A stretch of DNA of 64,000 nucleotides from an uncultured Prevotella sp. (GTDB lineage: Bacteria > Bacteroidota > Bacteroidia > Bacteroidales > Bacteroidaceae). Each line of letters starts with the position of its first letter. Position 1 is the stretch's first letter. The position numbers were made by a program, and so were the translations under genes. The notes under the pieces were generated by a model, which was not told where the DNA came from, did no database searches, and saw only the letters and a program-made list of their open reading frames with translations. Shown piece after piece: positions 40,935 through 49,547 of the stretch. The stretch spans positions 1-64,000 of the forward strand of contig CABQKA010000007.1 of assembly GCA_902464615.1 (NCBI GenBank), written 5' to 3'.

Positions 40935-41912
40935 TTAAAGGCAATAGGCCACGTTGAAAGCCAGCGAAGCGGTCGACACGTGATACTTGGCATAGGAGAT
41001 GCCGGCCTTGAAGCGCTTCAGCTGAAGTCCGCCGCCGAAGGTAAGCCCTGCCATGCGGGCCGAACCGGCTGCCTTCAGCTCGTAAGCGCGCCTGAAGTTG
41101 TAGCCCACACTCAAATATAAATAAGACGTGGGGAGTATGTCAAGTCCTACGACGAAATGGTTCAGCACCTTTTTCCCGAAGCTCAGTTCCTCGCCTTCGG
41201 GATGGAAATAGTCGTCCGTAGACCATCTTGTCAAATCGGTCAGCGTGACGGAAAAGCGGACCGGGGCGTGGGCCATGCCCTTCGTGATGCCGAGCTGCAG
41301 ATTGAACGGGACGCGCTCGGTCACGCCGTCGAACGATTTCAGCTGCGCACCCACGTTGCGCAATGCGGCAGAAAAAGAGAAGTCGGCCTCTTCGTCGTAG
41401 TAATTAAGCCCCACGTCGACGGCAAAAGCAAAGGCCGAGAAATCGGCATACTTGGAATAGACGCCCTTGAGCGCGGCCCCGCCGGCCCAACGGTCGGAAA
41501 GCAGATAACTGTACCCTGCCCCGATGACTATGTCCTTTGGGGCAAACGTCCCGAGCGTCAGGCCGTCGGCGTCGGTCTCGTCGATTTTTCCGTAGTTCAT
41601 GTACTGCGCCGTGACAGCACCCGTATGCCGGTCGCCAAATGCCTTGACAAACTGCGCTCCCATCCAGCTTCCGCCGTCGGCATACGTCATGAAATCCACC
41701 CCTAAACTGCGGTCGCTCACACACGAATAGAGCGCCGGGTTAGCCCAACCGGCCCAGGGAGTGTCTTCTATGGCCGACACATTTTCGCCACCCAATGCCG
41801 CCACGTGCGAAGATACCGGGAGACGCAGTACCATATAGGAATGCGCCCCGTCCTGTGCCGCAGCCGGCGCGGCGATAAGAAAGCAGAAAAGCGGGAATAG
41901 GCTTTTTTTCAT
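40935..41912 (-). CDS. porQ: Type IX secretion system protein PorQ
   Basis: 325 residues from MKKSLFPLFCFLIAAPAAAQ, signal peptide 1-20. An upstream ATG at 41921 would lie only about six bases after the likely transcription start (-7 box 41934-41941), so 41912 is preferred. The family signature YMVLRLPVSSHVAALGGENV is at about 25-44, then WAGWANPALY, SWMGAQFVKAFG, and a FadL-like barrel to the end. PorQ is an outer-membrane component linked to the T9SS attachment complex that anchors cargo. The presence of a T9SS is inferred from this one gene. Confidence 0.9.
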   Translation of the reverse strand: MKKSLFPLFCFLIAAPAAAQDGAHSYMVLRLPVSSHVAALGGENVSAIEDTPWAGWANPALYSCVSDRSLGVDFMTYADGGSWMGAQFVKAFGDRHTGAVTAQYMNYGKIDETDADGLTLGTFAPKDIVIGAGYSYLLSDRWAGGAALKGVYSKYADFSAFAFAVDVGLNYYDEEADFSFSAALRNVGAQLKSFDGVTERVPFNLQLGITKGMAHAPVRFSVTLTDLTRWSTDDYFHPEGEELSFGKKVLNHFVVGLDILPTSYLYLSVGYNFRRAYELKAAGSARMAGLTFGGGLQLKRFKAGISYAKYHVSTASLAFNVAYCL

Positions 41913-41933
41913 CTTATCCATAAAAATTGTGCC

Positions 41934-41941
41934 CAAAGGTA
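41934..41941 (-). promoter_or_regulatory. Promoter -7 box of the porQ-cmk-ispH operon
   Basis: TACCTTTG on the minus strand. Transcription would start near 41927, which decides the porQ start in favour of 41912. Confidence 0.65.
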
Positions 41942-41964
41942 CGACTAAATTTAGATTTTGCACG

Positions 41965-41972
41965 TACTTTTG
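41965..41972 (+). promoter_or_regulatory. Promoter -7 box of the tonB-like gene
   Basis: TACTTTTG on the plus strand, 11 bases before the ATG at 41984, giving a very short leader. It is divergent from the porQ promoter 24 bases away. Confidence 0.65.
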
Positions 41973-41983
41973 CACGATTAATC

Positions 41984-42838
41984 ATGCGCAGCACGCCCGT
42001 CACTACCCCGCGGGCAGCCATCCGTTATAAGAACGTGAAAAATCCAGATTTATTTTCCCACGAATGGTGCAATCTTATCTTCGAGCACCGGAACAAGGAC
42101 TATGGCGCTTATCAGCTGCGCAAGCGCATAGGCCGCCGCTACCGCTTTGCCCTCATCGTCCTGACCGCAGGCGTACTGCTCACCATGCTCGTCCCTGTCG
42201 GCATTGCCGCCTACATCAGATACCGGTTCCAGAAGGAACTGGCCGGGGTTGTCTCCGATATCACCCGCCTCAAAAAGCTCGAGGAAAAGCCCGGCTACGA
42301 GCTCAAACATATTTCCGCGGGCAGGCGGGCGGCTGTCAGACCTACCGCCACGGGCAACACGGAAGCGGTCCCGCAAATTGCCGAGATAACAAAGGAAGAA
42401 ATCGTCTTTGGCATCAGCGGTCCGGACTCCGCCCTGTTCGTCACGGAAGAAATCACGCTCGAAGACCACGACACGCTCCACAACCGCGACCGTGAAGACT
42501 TGCCCGTCGAAGGGCCGCAGCTCACAGCCGTCGAGGTCGTGGAGGAGATGCCGCAGTTCCCCGGCGGACCGAAAGCCCTTATGAGTTGGCTGGACAAGCA
42601 CGTGCCCTACCCGCCCTCGTGCATAGACCAACATATCGAGGGCGACATGGAGGTGTCCTTCATCGTCTCGAAAGAGGGGCTGGTGCGCGAAACAGAGATC
42701 ACCCAACCGCTTCACCCGGAACTGGACCGCGCCGTGCTCCGTGCCCTCAAGCGGATGCCCCGCTGGACGCCCGGTAAAAGCGGAGGCCGCGTGGCCAACG
42801 TCCGCGTCACCATCCCCATTCATTTCCAAATCCGTTAA
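41984..42838 (+). CDS. tonB: TonB-like energy transducer
   Basis: 284 residues. The cytosolic start includes FEHRNKDYGAYQLRKRIGRR (about 33-52), the standard lead of Bacteroidetes TonB proteins. One membrane helix follows (FALIVLTAGVLLTMLVPVGI at about 55-75), then a charged periplasmic linker. The C-terminal TonB domain (about 190-284) has MPQFPGGPKALMSWLDKHVP, YPPSCIDQHIEGDMEVSFIV, LDRAVLRALKRMPRWTPGKS, VRVTIPIHFQIR. It transmits proton-motive force to TonB-dependent receptors, possibly including the two barrels in this window. exbB/exbD are not nearby. Confidence 0.93.
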   Translation: MRSTPVTTPRAAIRYKNVKNPDLFSHEWCNLIFEHRNKDYGAYQLRKRIGRRYRFALIVLTAGVLLTMLVPVGIAAYIRYRFQKELAGVVSDITRLKKLEEKPGYELKHISAGRRAAVRPTATGNTEAVPQIAEITKEEIVFGISGPDSALFVTEEITLEDHDTLHNRDREDLPVEGPQLTAVEVVEEMPQFPGGPKALMSWLDKHVPYPPSCIDQHIEGDMEVSFIVSKEGLVRETEITQPLHPELDRAVLRALKRMPRWTPGKSGGRVANVRVTIPIHFQIR

Positions 42839-42866
42839 CCATTATCCCTTGTCATACACCCACGCC

Positions 42867-43847
42867 ATGACTGACACTACACAGCTCCAAGCCAGCATCG
42901 AGCAAGCCTTACAGGCCATCGAATACCCCGGACAGCCCGAGGGACTGTACGAACCCATCGCCTACACCCTCGCCGGTGGAGGAAAGCGCCTGCGCCCCAC
43001 GCTCCTGCTGCTGGCCTACAGCCTGTACCGCGACGACTGGCGGCAGGCCCTCCCGGCCGCCGTCGGCATCGAAATGTACCATAACCACACCCTCCTGCAC
43101 GACGACCTCATGGACCGCGCCGACTTGCGCCGCGGCCGCCCCACCGTACACACCCGCTGGGACGACAACACGGCCATCCTTTCCGGCGACACCATGCTCA
43201 TCCTTGCCTTCCGCCACGTCATGCGCACCGAAGCCGCCCCGGACCGCCTCGCCGAAGCCGTCGGACTGCTGGCCCGCACCGCCCAGCAAATCTGCGAAGG
43301 GCAACAGATGGACATGAACTTCGAGCGGCGCGACGACGTCTCCGTAGCCGAATACCTGGAAATGATTCGCCTCAAGACGTCCGTGCTCCTCGGCTGCGCC
43401 GCCCGCATGGGCGCCCTCCTTGCCGGCGCACCGGAAACGGACTGCAACGCCCTCTATGCCTTTGCCGAGCAAATCGGCCTGGCCTTCCAGCTTCAGGATG
43501 ACTATCTCGACGTGTACGGCGACCCGGCCGTCTTCGGAAAGAAAATCGGCGGGGACATCCGCCAGGGGAAGAAGACCTACCTCCTCTTCGCCGCCCTGCA
43601 AGAGGCAGGGGAGGAGGAAGGCCGCGCCCTGCTCCGCCTGCTGGACGACCGGACGCTCCCGCCCGAAGAGAAGGTGGCCGCCGTCACGGCCCGCTACGGC
43701 GCCCTCCACGCCGGGGAACGCACGCAGGAAGCCATTTCCGCATACTACGAAGCCTCACGCCGGCAATTACAGTCTGCCGGCCTTAGCCCCGAACGCCTGC
43801 AGCCGCTCTGGGACTACGCCTGCAGCCTGCTCGGGCGTAAAAACTGA
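42867..43847 (+). CDS. Polyprenyl (trans-isoprenyl) diphosphate synthase
   Basis: 326 residues from MTDTTQLQASIEQALQ. First aspartate-rich motif LLHDDLMDRADLRRGRPTVH (DDxxD) at about 76-95, GGGKRLRPTLLLLA at about 36-49, second motif FQLQDDYLDVYGDPAVFGKK at about 205-224. The product (geranylgeranyl-size or longer) cannot be judged with certainty. It uses IPP from the MEP pathway, whose dxs and ispH also lie in this window. It follows tonB by 28 bases and precedes tatD by 8. The dispersed repeat core CTTAGCCCC occurs inside the 3-prime coding part (43782-43790). Confidence 0.93.
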   Translation: MTDTTQLQASIEQALQAIEYPGQPEGLYEPIAYTLAGGGKRLRPTLLLLAYSLYRDDWRQALPAAVGIEMYHNHTLLHDDLMDRADLRRGRPTVHTRWDDNTAILSGDTMLILAFRHVMRTEAAPDRLAEAVGLLARTAQQICEGQQMDMNFERRDDVSVAEYLEMIRLKTSVLLGCAARMGALLAGAPETDCNALYAFAEQIGLAFQLQDDYLDVYGDPAVFGKKIGGDIRQGKKTYLLFAALQEAGEEEGRALLRLLDDRTLPPEEKVAAVTARYGALHAGERTQEAISAYYEASRRQLQSAGLSPERLQPLWDYACSLLGRKN

Positions 43848-43855
43848 ACCGCTCC

Positions 43856-44662
43856 ATGTTTATCGATACCCACTGCCATATCTACACCGCCGAGTTCGAC
43901 GCGGACCGGACCGACGCTGTCGGGCGTGCCCGGGCCGCCGGTGCGTGCAGGCTCCTCCTGCCCTGCATCGACGCCTCCAGTGTCCGGCCCATGCTGGCCC
44001 TCTGCGCCGCTGAGCCGGGCCTGTGTCTCCCCATGCTGGGACTCCACCCCACAGAGCTGCCCCCCGACCCGTCCCCCCAGCTGGCATGGATGGAGCGGCA
44101 GCTCCGCGCCCCGGGGCATCCCTACGCCGGCATAGGCGAAGTCGGCATCGACCTCTACTGGGACACGTCGCGCCGCGAAGAACAAATCGCCGTGCTCCGC
44201 ACGCAGGCCGGATGGGCGGCCCACTGGCGCCTGCCCCTCATTGTCCACTGCCGCAACGCCCATGCCGACGTAGTCCGCACCTTGCAGCCGTTCGCCACGC
44301 AGCTCCGGGGCATCTTCCACTGCTTCGGCGGCACCGTTGCCGAAGCACGCGAGCTTCTCACCGTCTTTCCGCATTTCGTGCTCGGCATCGGCGGCACCGT
44401 CACCTTCAAGCGCAGCCCCCTGCCCGGCGTGCTCCGTGAAGCCGTACCGTTGGACCGCATCGTCCTTGAGACCGACGCGCCCTACCTTGCCCCCACACCC
44501 CACCGCGGAAAGCGCAACGAACCGGCCTACATACCGCTCATCGCCGAGGCCCTGGCCGGAATCTACGACACCGACACCGAAGAAATCTACGCAAGGACCA
44601 ACGCCAACGCCTGCCGCATTTTCCCGCAACTGGGCTGCTGCGAAGGCGGACAGTCTGCCTGA
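43856..44662 (+). CDS. tatD: TatD family metal-dependent hydrolase
   Basis: 268 residues. Metal motif MFIDTHCHIYTAEF at 1-14 (H-x-H), LPCIDAS, LGLHPTEL near 62, IGEVGIDLYWDTSRREEQIA near 96 (metal Glu), PLIVHCRNAHADVV near 128, GIFHCFGG near 153, IVLETDAPYLAPTPHRGKRN near 205. This is the TatD DNase family (3-5 exonuclease/deoxyribonuclease). It is the last gene of the unit that starts with tonB; the repeat-type terminator follows. Confidence 0.94.
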   Translation: MFIDTHCHIYTAEFDADRTDAVGRARAAGACRLLLPCIDASSVRPMLALCAAEPGLCLPMLGLHPTELPPDPSPQLAWMERQLRAPGHPYAGIGEVGIDLYWDTSRREEQIAVLRTQAGWAAHWRLPLIVHCRNAHADVVRTLQPFATQLRGIFHCFGGTVAEARELLTVFPHFVLGIGGTVTFKRSPLPGVLREAVPLDRIVLETDAPYLAPTPHRGKRNEPAYIPLIAEALAGIYDTDTEEIYARTNANACRIFPQLGCCEGGQSA

Positions 44663-44714
44663 GAAGGCCAAGGCGCACAAAGGGGAAAGGAACTGCGCGC
44701 CGGAACAGACCTAC

Positions 44715-44772
44715 GGGGCTAAGCCCAAAAAGAACGGGGCTAAGGGAAGAAAAAATTTCCCTTAGCCCCGTT
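44715..44772. terminator. Terminator made of the dispersed CTAAG repeat
   Basis: GGGGCTAAG at 44715-44723 and 44736-44744, and its complement at 44761-44769. The stem 44733-44748 with 44757-44772 is 16 bases, perfect, with an A-rich loop. It separates the convergent tatD and GH89 genes. There is no gene in 44663-44848. Confidence 0.85.
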
Positions 44773-44848
44773 TCCGCATGCTGAAGCCGCCGCGACGCGG
44801 CGGTCACCGGCACCGCGGCGCTCCTGTGCCAGAGACGGCACGGGCGCA

Positions 44849-47065
44849 TCATTGGCCACCCAGGACGGCGCCACGATATTTCCTCACCAGGCGACGCGCC
44901 ACTTCCACGCCGTCGGGACGCGGTTCGGCCGGTCCGCAGTCTGTCCCCGAAAGCGCCCACTCCGTCTCGAAATCCAGGACTGACGAACGGAAGCGTGCCT
45001 CGTCGAACGGCCTGCCCGCCGCCATGTCGGCCGACAACGCCTGGAGGAAACGTCTCCAGCGGGCAGCGTAGAAGCCTGAGGTCAGCCCCGCCAGGGAGCG
45101 GTTGGCATAGTCGTTGAGCGATTGCCCGCGCTCGCCCCACGTAGTGAGCAGTGTGCGCGCGTTGCGCCGGAAATAGGCCCGCTCTTCGGGCGTTTCGCCC
45201 ATCTCCTCGGCCTGCCGCTGCCACGGTGCGAAGAGGAAGTCTGCGTGGCATGAAAGCAGCAGTTCCAGGTCGTCCAGGAGTCCGGACATGCGTCCCGCCT
45301 GGCACATCACGTCCCGCGCGTCGCCGCGGCGGTAAGCGGCCGTCAGGCTGTCGCGCAAGGTGCGGAAATGGTTGGACAGCACCTGCCGGCCCAAGTTGAC
45401 CAGGTCGTAACAATAATCCGCGTGCAAACGCCGCCCGCCTCCTGCCCCGGCAAACGTTTCCCAGATGCGGAAAAGCGTGCGGTTGTCATAAGGCAAAGCG
45501 GGATTCGTGGTCCAATTGCCCGTGCCGCCCAGCGAGGGTCTGGCATTCGTCAAAGCCCCTTGCCCCAGCTTCGACGGTGCTACGTAGACGCTGTCGGCCA
45601 GCGCCAGCCAGGCACGCCGCAACTCCGGCAACGCGGCCCCGGCGCGGCGGTCGGCCAGTGCCTCCAGCCAGGCCTCGTCCGTCAGTCCGGTGTCCCAGGC
45701 CTTTTCCAATACATATTCGTACATGAACATATTGACACCGAACGACTCGAGCGTAGCCCCGATGCCGGAGAGGCTGTTCGGGCCATCGCCGTCCAAGGCC
45801 TTCGCCAGCCTTCCGGACGTTTCGCGGAAATTGCCGGCAAGCATCGTGTTCCCGCCAAAGTTGCCCAAATAGCACCATAGGAAGGGCTGGCCGTAGAAAC
45901 CCTCCGTACGCCGCCAAAGCTCCACGTTCTCGGCATAATAGTCCAGGAGAATGACGCGGTCCTGGGGGACGGCACGCAGGTATGCGCGGATGCGCTCCGG
46001 CGTCCAGTGCCCGCTGTCGTAATAAAAGAGCCAGGTCATCTGCAACCAGACGGCCTCGGGGTCGACGTCGGTCAACGTCCCGTAAAGATGGCGGGCGGCC
46101 CGGGCCAGATAGTCCGCCTCCCAACTGGGCGGTTCGATTTCGTTGAACGGGTCTATCCCGTAAATGTGGTCCGTGCCGTAGCGCCGCCGCTGTTCCTCAA
46201 GGAAGAGGCGCTGAATCCGGGCAAAGAGCGGGTCCATTGGGTCGAGGAAATAGCTGCGGTATGCGTCGCGGAAACCGCCCCATGAACTCATCCGCGAGAT
46301 GCGGGCTTCGGGAAAGACTTGCTTAAGCGCCGGCGGCACATGGCCGGAGAAAGCAGGCAGCACCGGCCGCATGCCCAGCTCGCGCTCCCGCGCCACGATG
46401 CGCTGCTGCAAGCGCGCCTGGCCTTCGATGAAGGACTCGGGCAACGGGCCTTGGAAGCGGTCCAAGTTCAGCATACGGTGCCAGGGCAGGTGGGCAGGCC
46501 CGGTGAAATAGGCCCGTACCGAATCGGCGGGAATGCCCAGGTCCGTCCACACTTTGAGCCAGATGGCTTCCTGCCCGGTTATGGCCAGCGGCATGTTCAC
46601 ACCGTTCAAGGCCATCCAGTCTATGAAGCGTTCCCAATCCGCCCATTGCCACCAGGGCATGGTGTATCCGAACGTACAATAGTTCAGGAAAAAACGCTGG
46701 GGGACGCGGGCCTGAACCCTTACGGGACGGGACAGGACGGGCAGGCCCGCAGGCAGTTCGACCGCATTGCCCGCGAGCCAGGACACCGTAGTGCGGCAGT
46801 AGTATTTCAAGTAATGATTCAGCCCCACGGCCATTGCCCCGGCGGAGTTGCCGCAGACGCGCAGCCTGCCGTCGGGGAGTGTCTCCAGCTGGAATACGTC
46901 GTGGCCGCCGGGTGCCGGGACTATTTTCCGGAAAGTAATGCTGTCGGCCCGCTCGCCCAAAATGCGCCGGGCCAGCGCTGCCGCGGCGGCCGCATCGCCC
47001 CGTGCCGACAGCGGCAGGCAAGCGGCAGCCATGAACAAGGAAAGAACAAATATACGGAAACTCAT
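44849..47065 (-). CDS. Alpha-N-acetylglucosaminidase, GH89
   Basis: 738 residues. Signal peptide 1-21 (FVLSLFMAAACLPLSAR). NAGLU N-terminal domain (about 22-105), TIM barrel (about 110-440): FFLNYCTFGYTMPWWQWADW, MALNGVNMPLAITGQEAIWL, GHVPPALKQVFPEARI, YGIDPFNEIEPPSWE with the acid/base Glu near 309, DYYAENVELW, WCYLGNFGGNTMLAGN, and the candidate nucleophile Glu in GATLESFGVN near 440; then the helical C-terminal domain. GH89 enzymes release alpha-linked GlcNAc, for instance from gastric mucin O-glycans or heparan fragments. It is the last gene of the glycosidase operon, 67 bases after the clan GH-D-like gene. Confidence 0.95.
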   Translation of the reverse strand: MSFRIFVLSLFMAAACLPLSARGDAAAAAALARRILGERADSITFRKIVPAPGGHDVFQLETLPDGRLRVCGNSAGAMAVGLNHYLKYYCRTTVSWLAGNAVELPAGLPVLSRPVRVQARVPQRFFLNYCTFGYTMPWWQWADWERFIDWMALNGVNMPLAITGQEAIWLKVWTDLGIPADSVRAYFTGPAHLPWHRMLNLDRFQGPLPESFIEGQARLQQRIVARERELGMRPVLPAFSGHVPPALKQVFPEARISRMSSWGGFRDAYRSYFLDPMDPLFARIQRLFLEEQRRRYGTDHIYGIDPFNEIEPPSWEADYLARAARHLYGTLTDVDPEAVWLQMTWLFYYDSGHWTPERIRAYLRAVPQDRVILLDYYAENVELWRRTEGFYGQPFLWCYLGNFGGNTMLAGNFRETSGRLAKALDGDGPNSLSGIGATLESFGVNMFMYEYVLEKAWDTGLTDEAWLEALADRRAGAALPELRRAWLALADSVYVAPSKLGQGALTNARPSLGGTGNWTTNPALPYDNRTLFRIWETFAGAGGGRRLHADYCYDLVNLGRQVLSNHFRTLRDSLTAAYRRGDARDVMCQAGRMSGLLDDLELLLSCHADFLFAPWQRQAEEMGETPEERAYFRRNARTLLTTWGERGQSLNDYANRSLAGLTSGFYAARWRRFLQALSADMAAGRPFDEARFRSSVLDFETEWALSGTDCGPAEPRPDGVEVARRLVRKYRGAVLGGQ

Positions 47066-47132
47066 AGTCCTATATTTTTATAAACACCGGGCCGGGAAAG
47101 CATGAATCCTTCCCGTCCGTACAAAAGCAAAC

Positions 47133-49406
47133 TCACTCCGCAACGCACCACACGTAGCCGCGCGCCGGAATGTTCACCTTGACCAGCGCATTGCCGTCGG
47201 CATCCAGCTGATAGCTGCGGGCGGGCCCGTCGCCGAAACGAATGCTGGCCTTATTCTTCAAGCCAGAATAATAAAGCGGCAAGCTGACCGTGCGCTCCAT
47301 CGGCTTGTCCGTAGGATTATAGAACACGGCCAGCGCACGCTCCTTCCCCCACGGGTCTACGTGCATCAGCCCGTCCCAGTCCACGCCGTCGGGACGGCGC
47401 AAGTGGATGATGTCGCTGTTCAGGATGCGACGGTGCTGCTTATACCACGACACGATTTCGGCCACAGCGTCGCGCGTGGCCGGAGTGTCGTAGAGCCGCC
47501 TGCCGCGGTAGCAAGCCTGCACGCCGGAGCTGTAGTTCTGGAACATCAGGGTGCGGTATTCCCAAAGATGCTCGGCCAGGGGTTCAAGCGTAGCCGCCGC
47601 GCCGCCGCCATGATACTGCGTAAGCGGGACAAAGCTCCAGAGGCCCGTAACGGGGCGCTCCCACGTGCAGTCGTAGTTCAGCTGGCGGGTGTGCATAATC
47701 TGGCGGTCGCGGGGCAATGACCAGTTCACCTCCCGGTAGCCGATGCTGACCTTCGTGGAGCCGTTCAAATAATAGAAGTCGGGGACGTTGAGATAAACGC
47801 CCTGACGGCACAAGCGGCGGTAGAAATTGGCAATCTTATAAAACTGATTCCACTGCGAATCCCGCAGGCCCCGATGATGCGCATGGCGCGTGGAGGCACA
47901 GACGTCGCCGGGATACGAGCCGTCGTTCTCGAAGCAGGTCATGCCCGTCCGCTCCAGGAAAGTCTGAATACGCTCAAAATAATCATATCCCCAATCGGAG
48001 CAAAGGCAAGGCGAATTGCCGAAAGTCATCCCGCCGGGCTTTCCCGTGGCCGGGCTGATGGCATCCACGCTATCGTTCACGCTGCGGCTGGCCAGGAGGG
48101 AATAGCAGCCCAGCTCTATGCCGCGGCTGTGCGCATAGTCTGCCAAGTCGCGGTATTTGCGGATGTTCTTTTCCGAAATATCCTCTGCATTCAGCCCGGA
48201 GCCGAAACTGATGATAATCATTTCGTAGCCCGTAGCCGCACACTGGTCGACCGCGCGGCGTATATCGAGCGAATCGGACGACGTCAGGTGCATGAATATC
48301 GGATTCTGCGTTGTCCAAGGCGCAATGCCCCGATAGAAACGCCGCAAGAAAAGTCCCTTGCGCTCGCGGTCATCGCTGTCGAAGGGCATCTCGTAGACGC
48401 GGAACGTACGCAGCGAGCCGCCGGCCGGCACGTGCTGGTCCGGTCCCAACGGCGGTGTGACTTCAAGCATACAGGGCGTCTGAAGCAGATAATTACGCTG
48501 CGAAGTATAGGCCGTATCGGTATTCCAATGCTCGGTGATGTCGGTTTCAGGCTCCGTGAAGCTACCGCCGCAGTTATAGTCACTTTCCACATGCACGTTT
48601 GGCAAGCGGAAACGGGAAGGGTCGCCGCCGGACGGGGACTCACCTTCCACGAAAGCCAGCCGCTCCACGCAGAAGCTGTCGACTACCACCGCGTCGGCCG
48701 TAAGGTTATACAGTTCCATTTCCTTACGGAAAACGGGCAGCTCGTCGTAAAGTCCTACGCGGACCACTACCTGCAAGCCTTCCGCATGGCCTGTCCCGTG
48801 CAATTTGAAAGAAAGCTGGACCCCTCCCGCTACTGTGCTGTCGAGCGCCCAGCGCGTGGGTTTCCATTTCATGTCGTCGGCCATGCGTTCCACGCTGAAA
48901 TCTTCCAAGACAAAAGCCTCCGGGAGGGGGCGCATGTCGTCTATCCACTGCGGCAAGAGATAGCCCCGCTCGGGCTGCCCGGCCAGTCCGCCCACGTCGT
49001 GAGCACGGCCGTTCACCCAAAACGTGCCCTCGCCGCTTACCGCACGCAAGAGACTCTCTCCAGTCATACGGTTCACGAAAGCCGTAGTGGCCAATGCCGG
49101 CCACAAGCGGAACTCGCGCGCCACCATGGCATTGGCCAGCACCAGCCCTTTCCCGTCGGCCGTGCGGTACACCTTGGCCGAAGAGCGCTCCGGAGTCAGC
49201 AGCCAGTCAAAAGACGTTCGTTCTGACACATTACTCTCCCAAACCGGCAAGCCGGAGGCCGCAGCCGCCATGCGTGCCGAATCCGACGCCGACACAAAGC
49301 CAGAAACACAAGCGTCGGGCAACGGCGCACGGCCTGCCGCGCTACCCCCCGTTGCCACTGCCCACAGCAAAAGAGCCGGCAGGCAAGTACGGTATATTCT
49401 TCTCAT
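47133..49406 (-). CDS. Clan GH-D-like (alpha-galactosidase-like) glycosidase
   Basis: 757 residues from MRRIYRTCLPALLLWAVATG, signal peptide ending near 25. The N-terminal beta-sandwich (about 30-330) has SERTSFDWLLTPERSSAKVY and FRKEMELYNL. A TIM-barrel-like part follows (about 350-630): TGYEMIIISFGSGLNAEDIS, SRGIELGCYSLLASRSVND, LCSDWGYDYFERIQTFLERT, MTCFENDGSYPGDVCASTRH with a candidate catalytic Asp. The C-terminal sandwich contains HVDPWGKERALAVFYNPTDK. The layout resembles GH36/GH27-type alpha-galactosidases, but the standard catalytic motifs are not evident, so specificity is open. It lies 67 bases before GH89 and 132 bases after GH35. Confidence 0.6.
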   Translation of the reverse strand: MRRIYRTCLPALLLWAVATGGSAAGRAPLPDACVSGFVSASDSARMAAAASGLPVWESNVSERTSFDWLLTPERSSAKVYRTADGKGLVLANAMVAREFRLWPALATTAFVNRMTGESLLRAVSGEGTFWVNGRAHDVGGLAGQPERGYLLPQWIDDMRPLPEAFVLEDFSVERMADDMKWKPTRWALDSTVAGGVQLSFKLHGTGHAEGLQVVVRVGLYDELPVFRKEMELYNLTADAVVVDSFCVERLAFVEGESPSGGDPSRFRLPNVHVESDYNCGGSFTEPETDITEHWNTDTAYTSQRNYLLQTPCMLEVTPPLGPDQHVPAGGSLRTFRVYEMPFDSDDRERKGLFLRRFYRGIAPWTTQNPIFMHLTSSDSLDIRRAVDQCAATGYEMIIISFGSGLNAEDISEKNIRKYRDLADYAHSRGIELGCYSLLASRSVNDSVDAISPATGKPGGMTFGNSPCLCSDWGYDYFERIQTFLERTGMTCFENDGSYPGDVCASTRHAHHRGLRDSQWNQFYKIANFYRRLCRQGVYLNVPDFYYLNGSTKVSIGYREVNWSLPRDRQIMHTRQLNYDCTWERPVTGLWSFVPLTQYHGGGAAATLEPLAEHLWEYRTLMFQNYSSGVQACYRGRRLYDTPATRDAVAEIVSWYKQHRRILNSDIIHLRRPDGVDWDGLMHVDPWGKERALAVFYNPTDKPMERTVSLPLYYSGLKNKASIRFGDGPARSYQLDADGNALVKVNIPARGYVWCVAE

Positions 49407-49547
49407 AAGGGTCAATTTAACTATGTGATTCTACTTCATCCTTCTTTCTCAAGGCCTTGCCTGAAAGACATTGCCCGACGCCAGCCCGAACGGGCCGACG
49501 CCGAGCAACATAGGCGAAACTGCAAAACGCAGCATGGCTCATTTATT

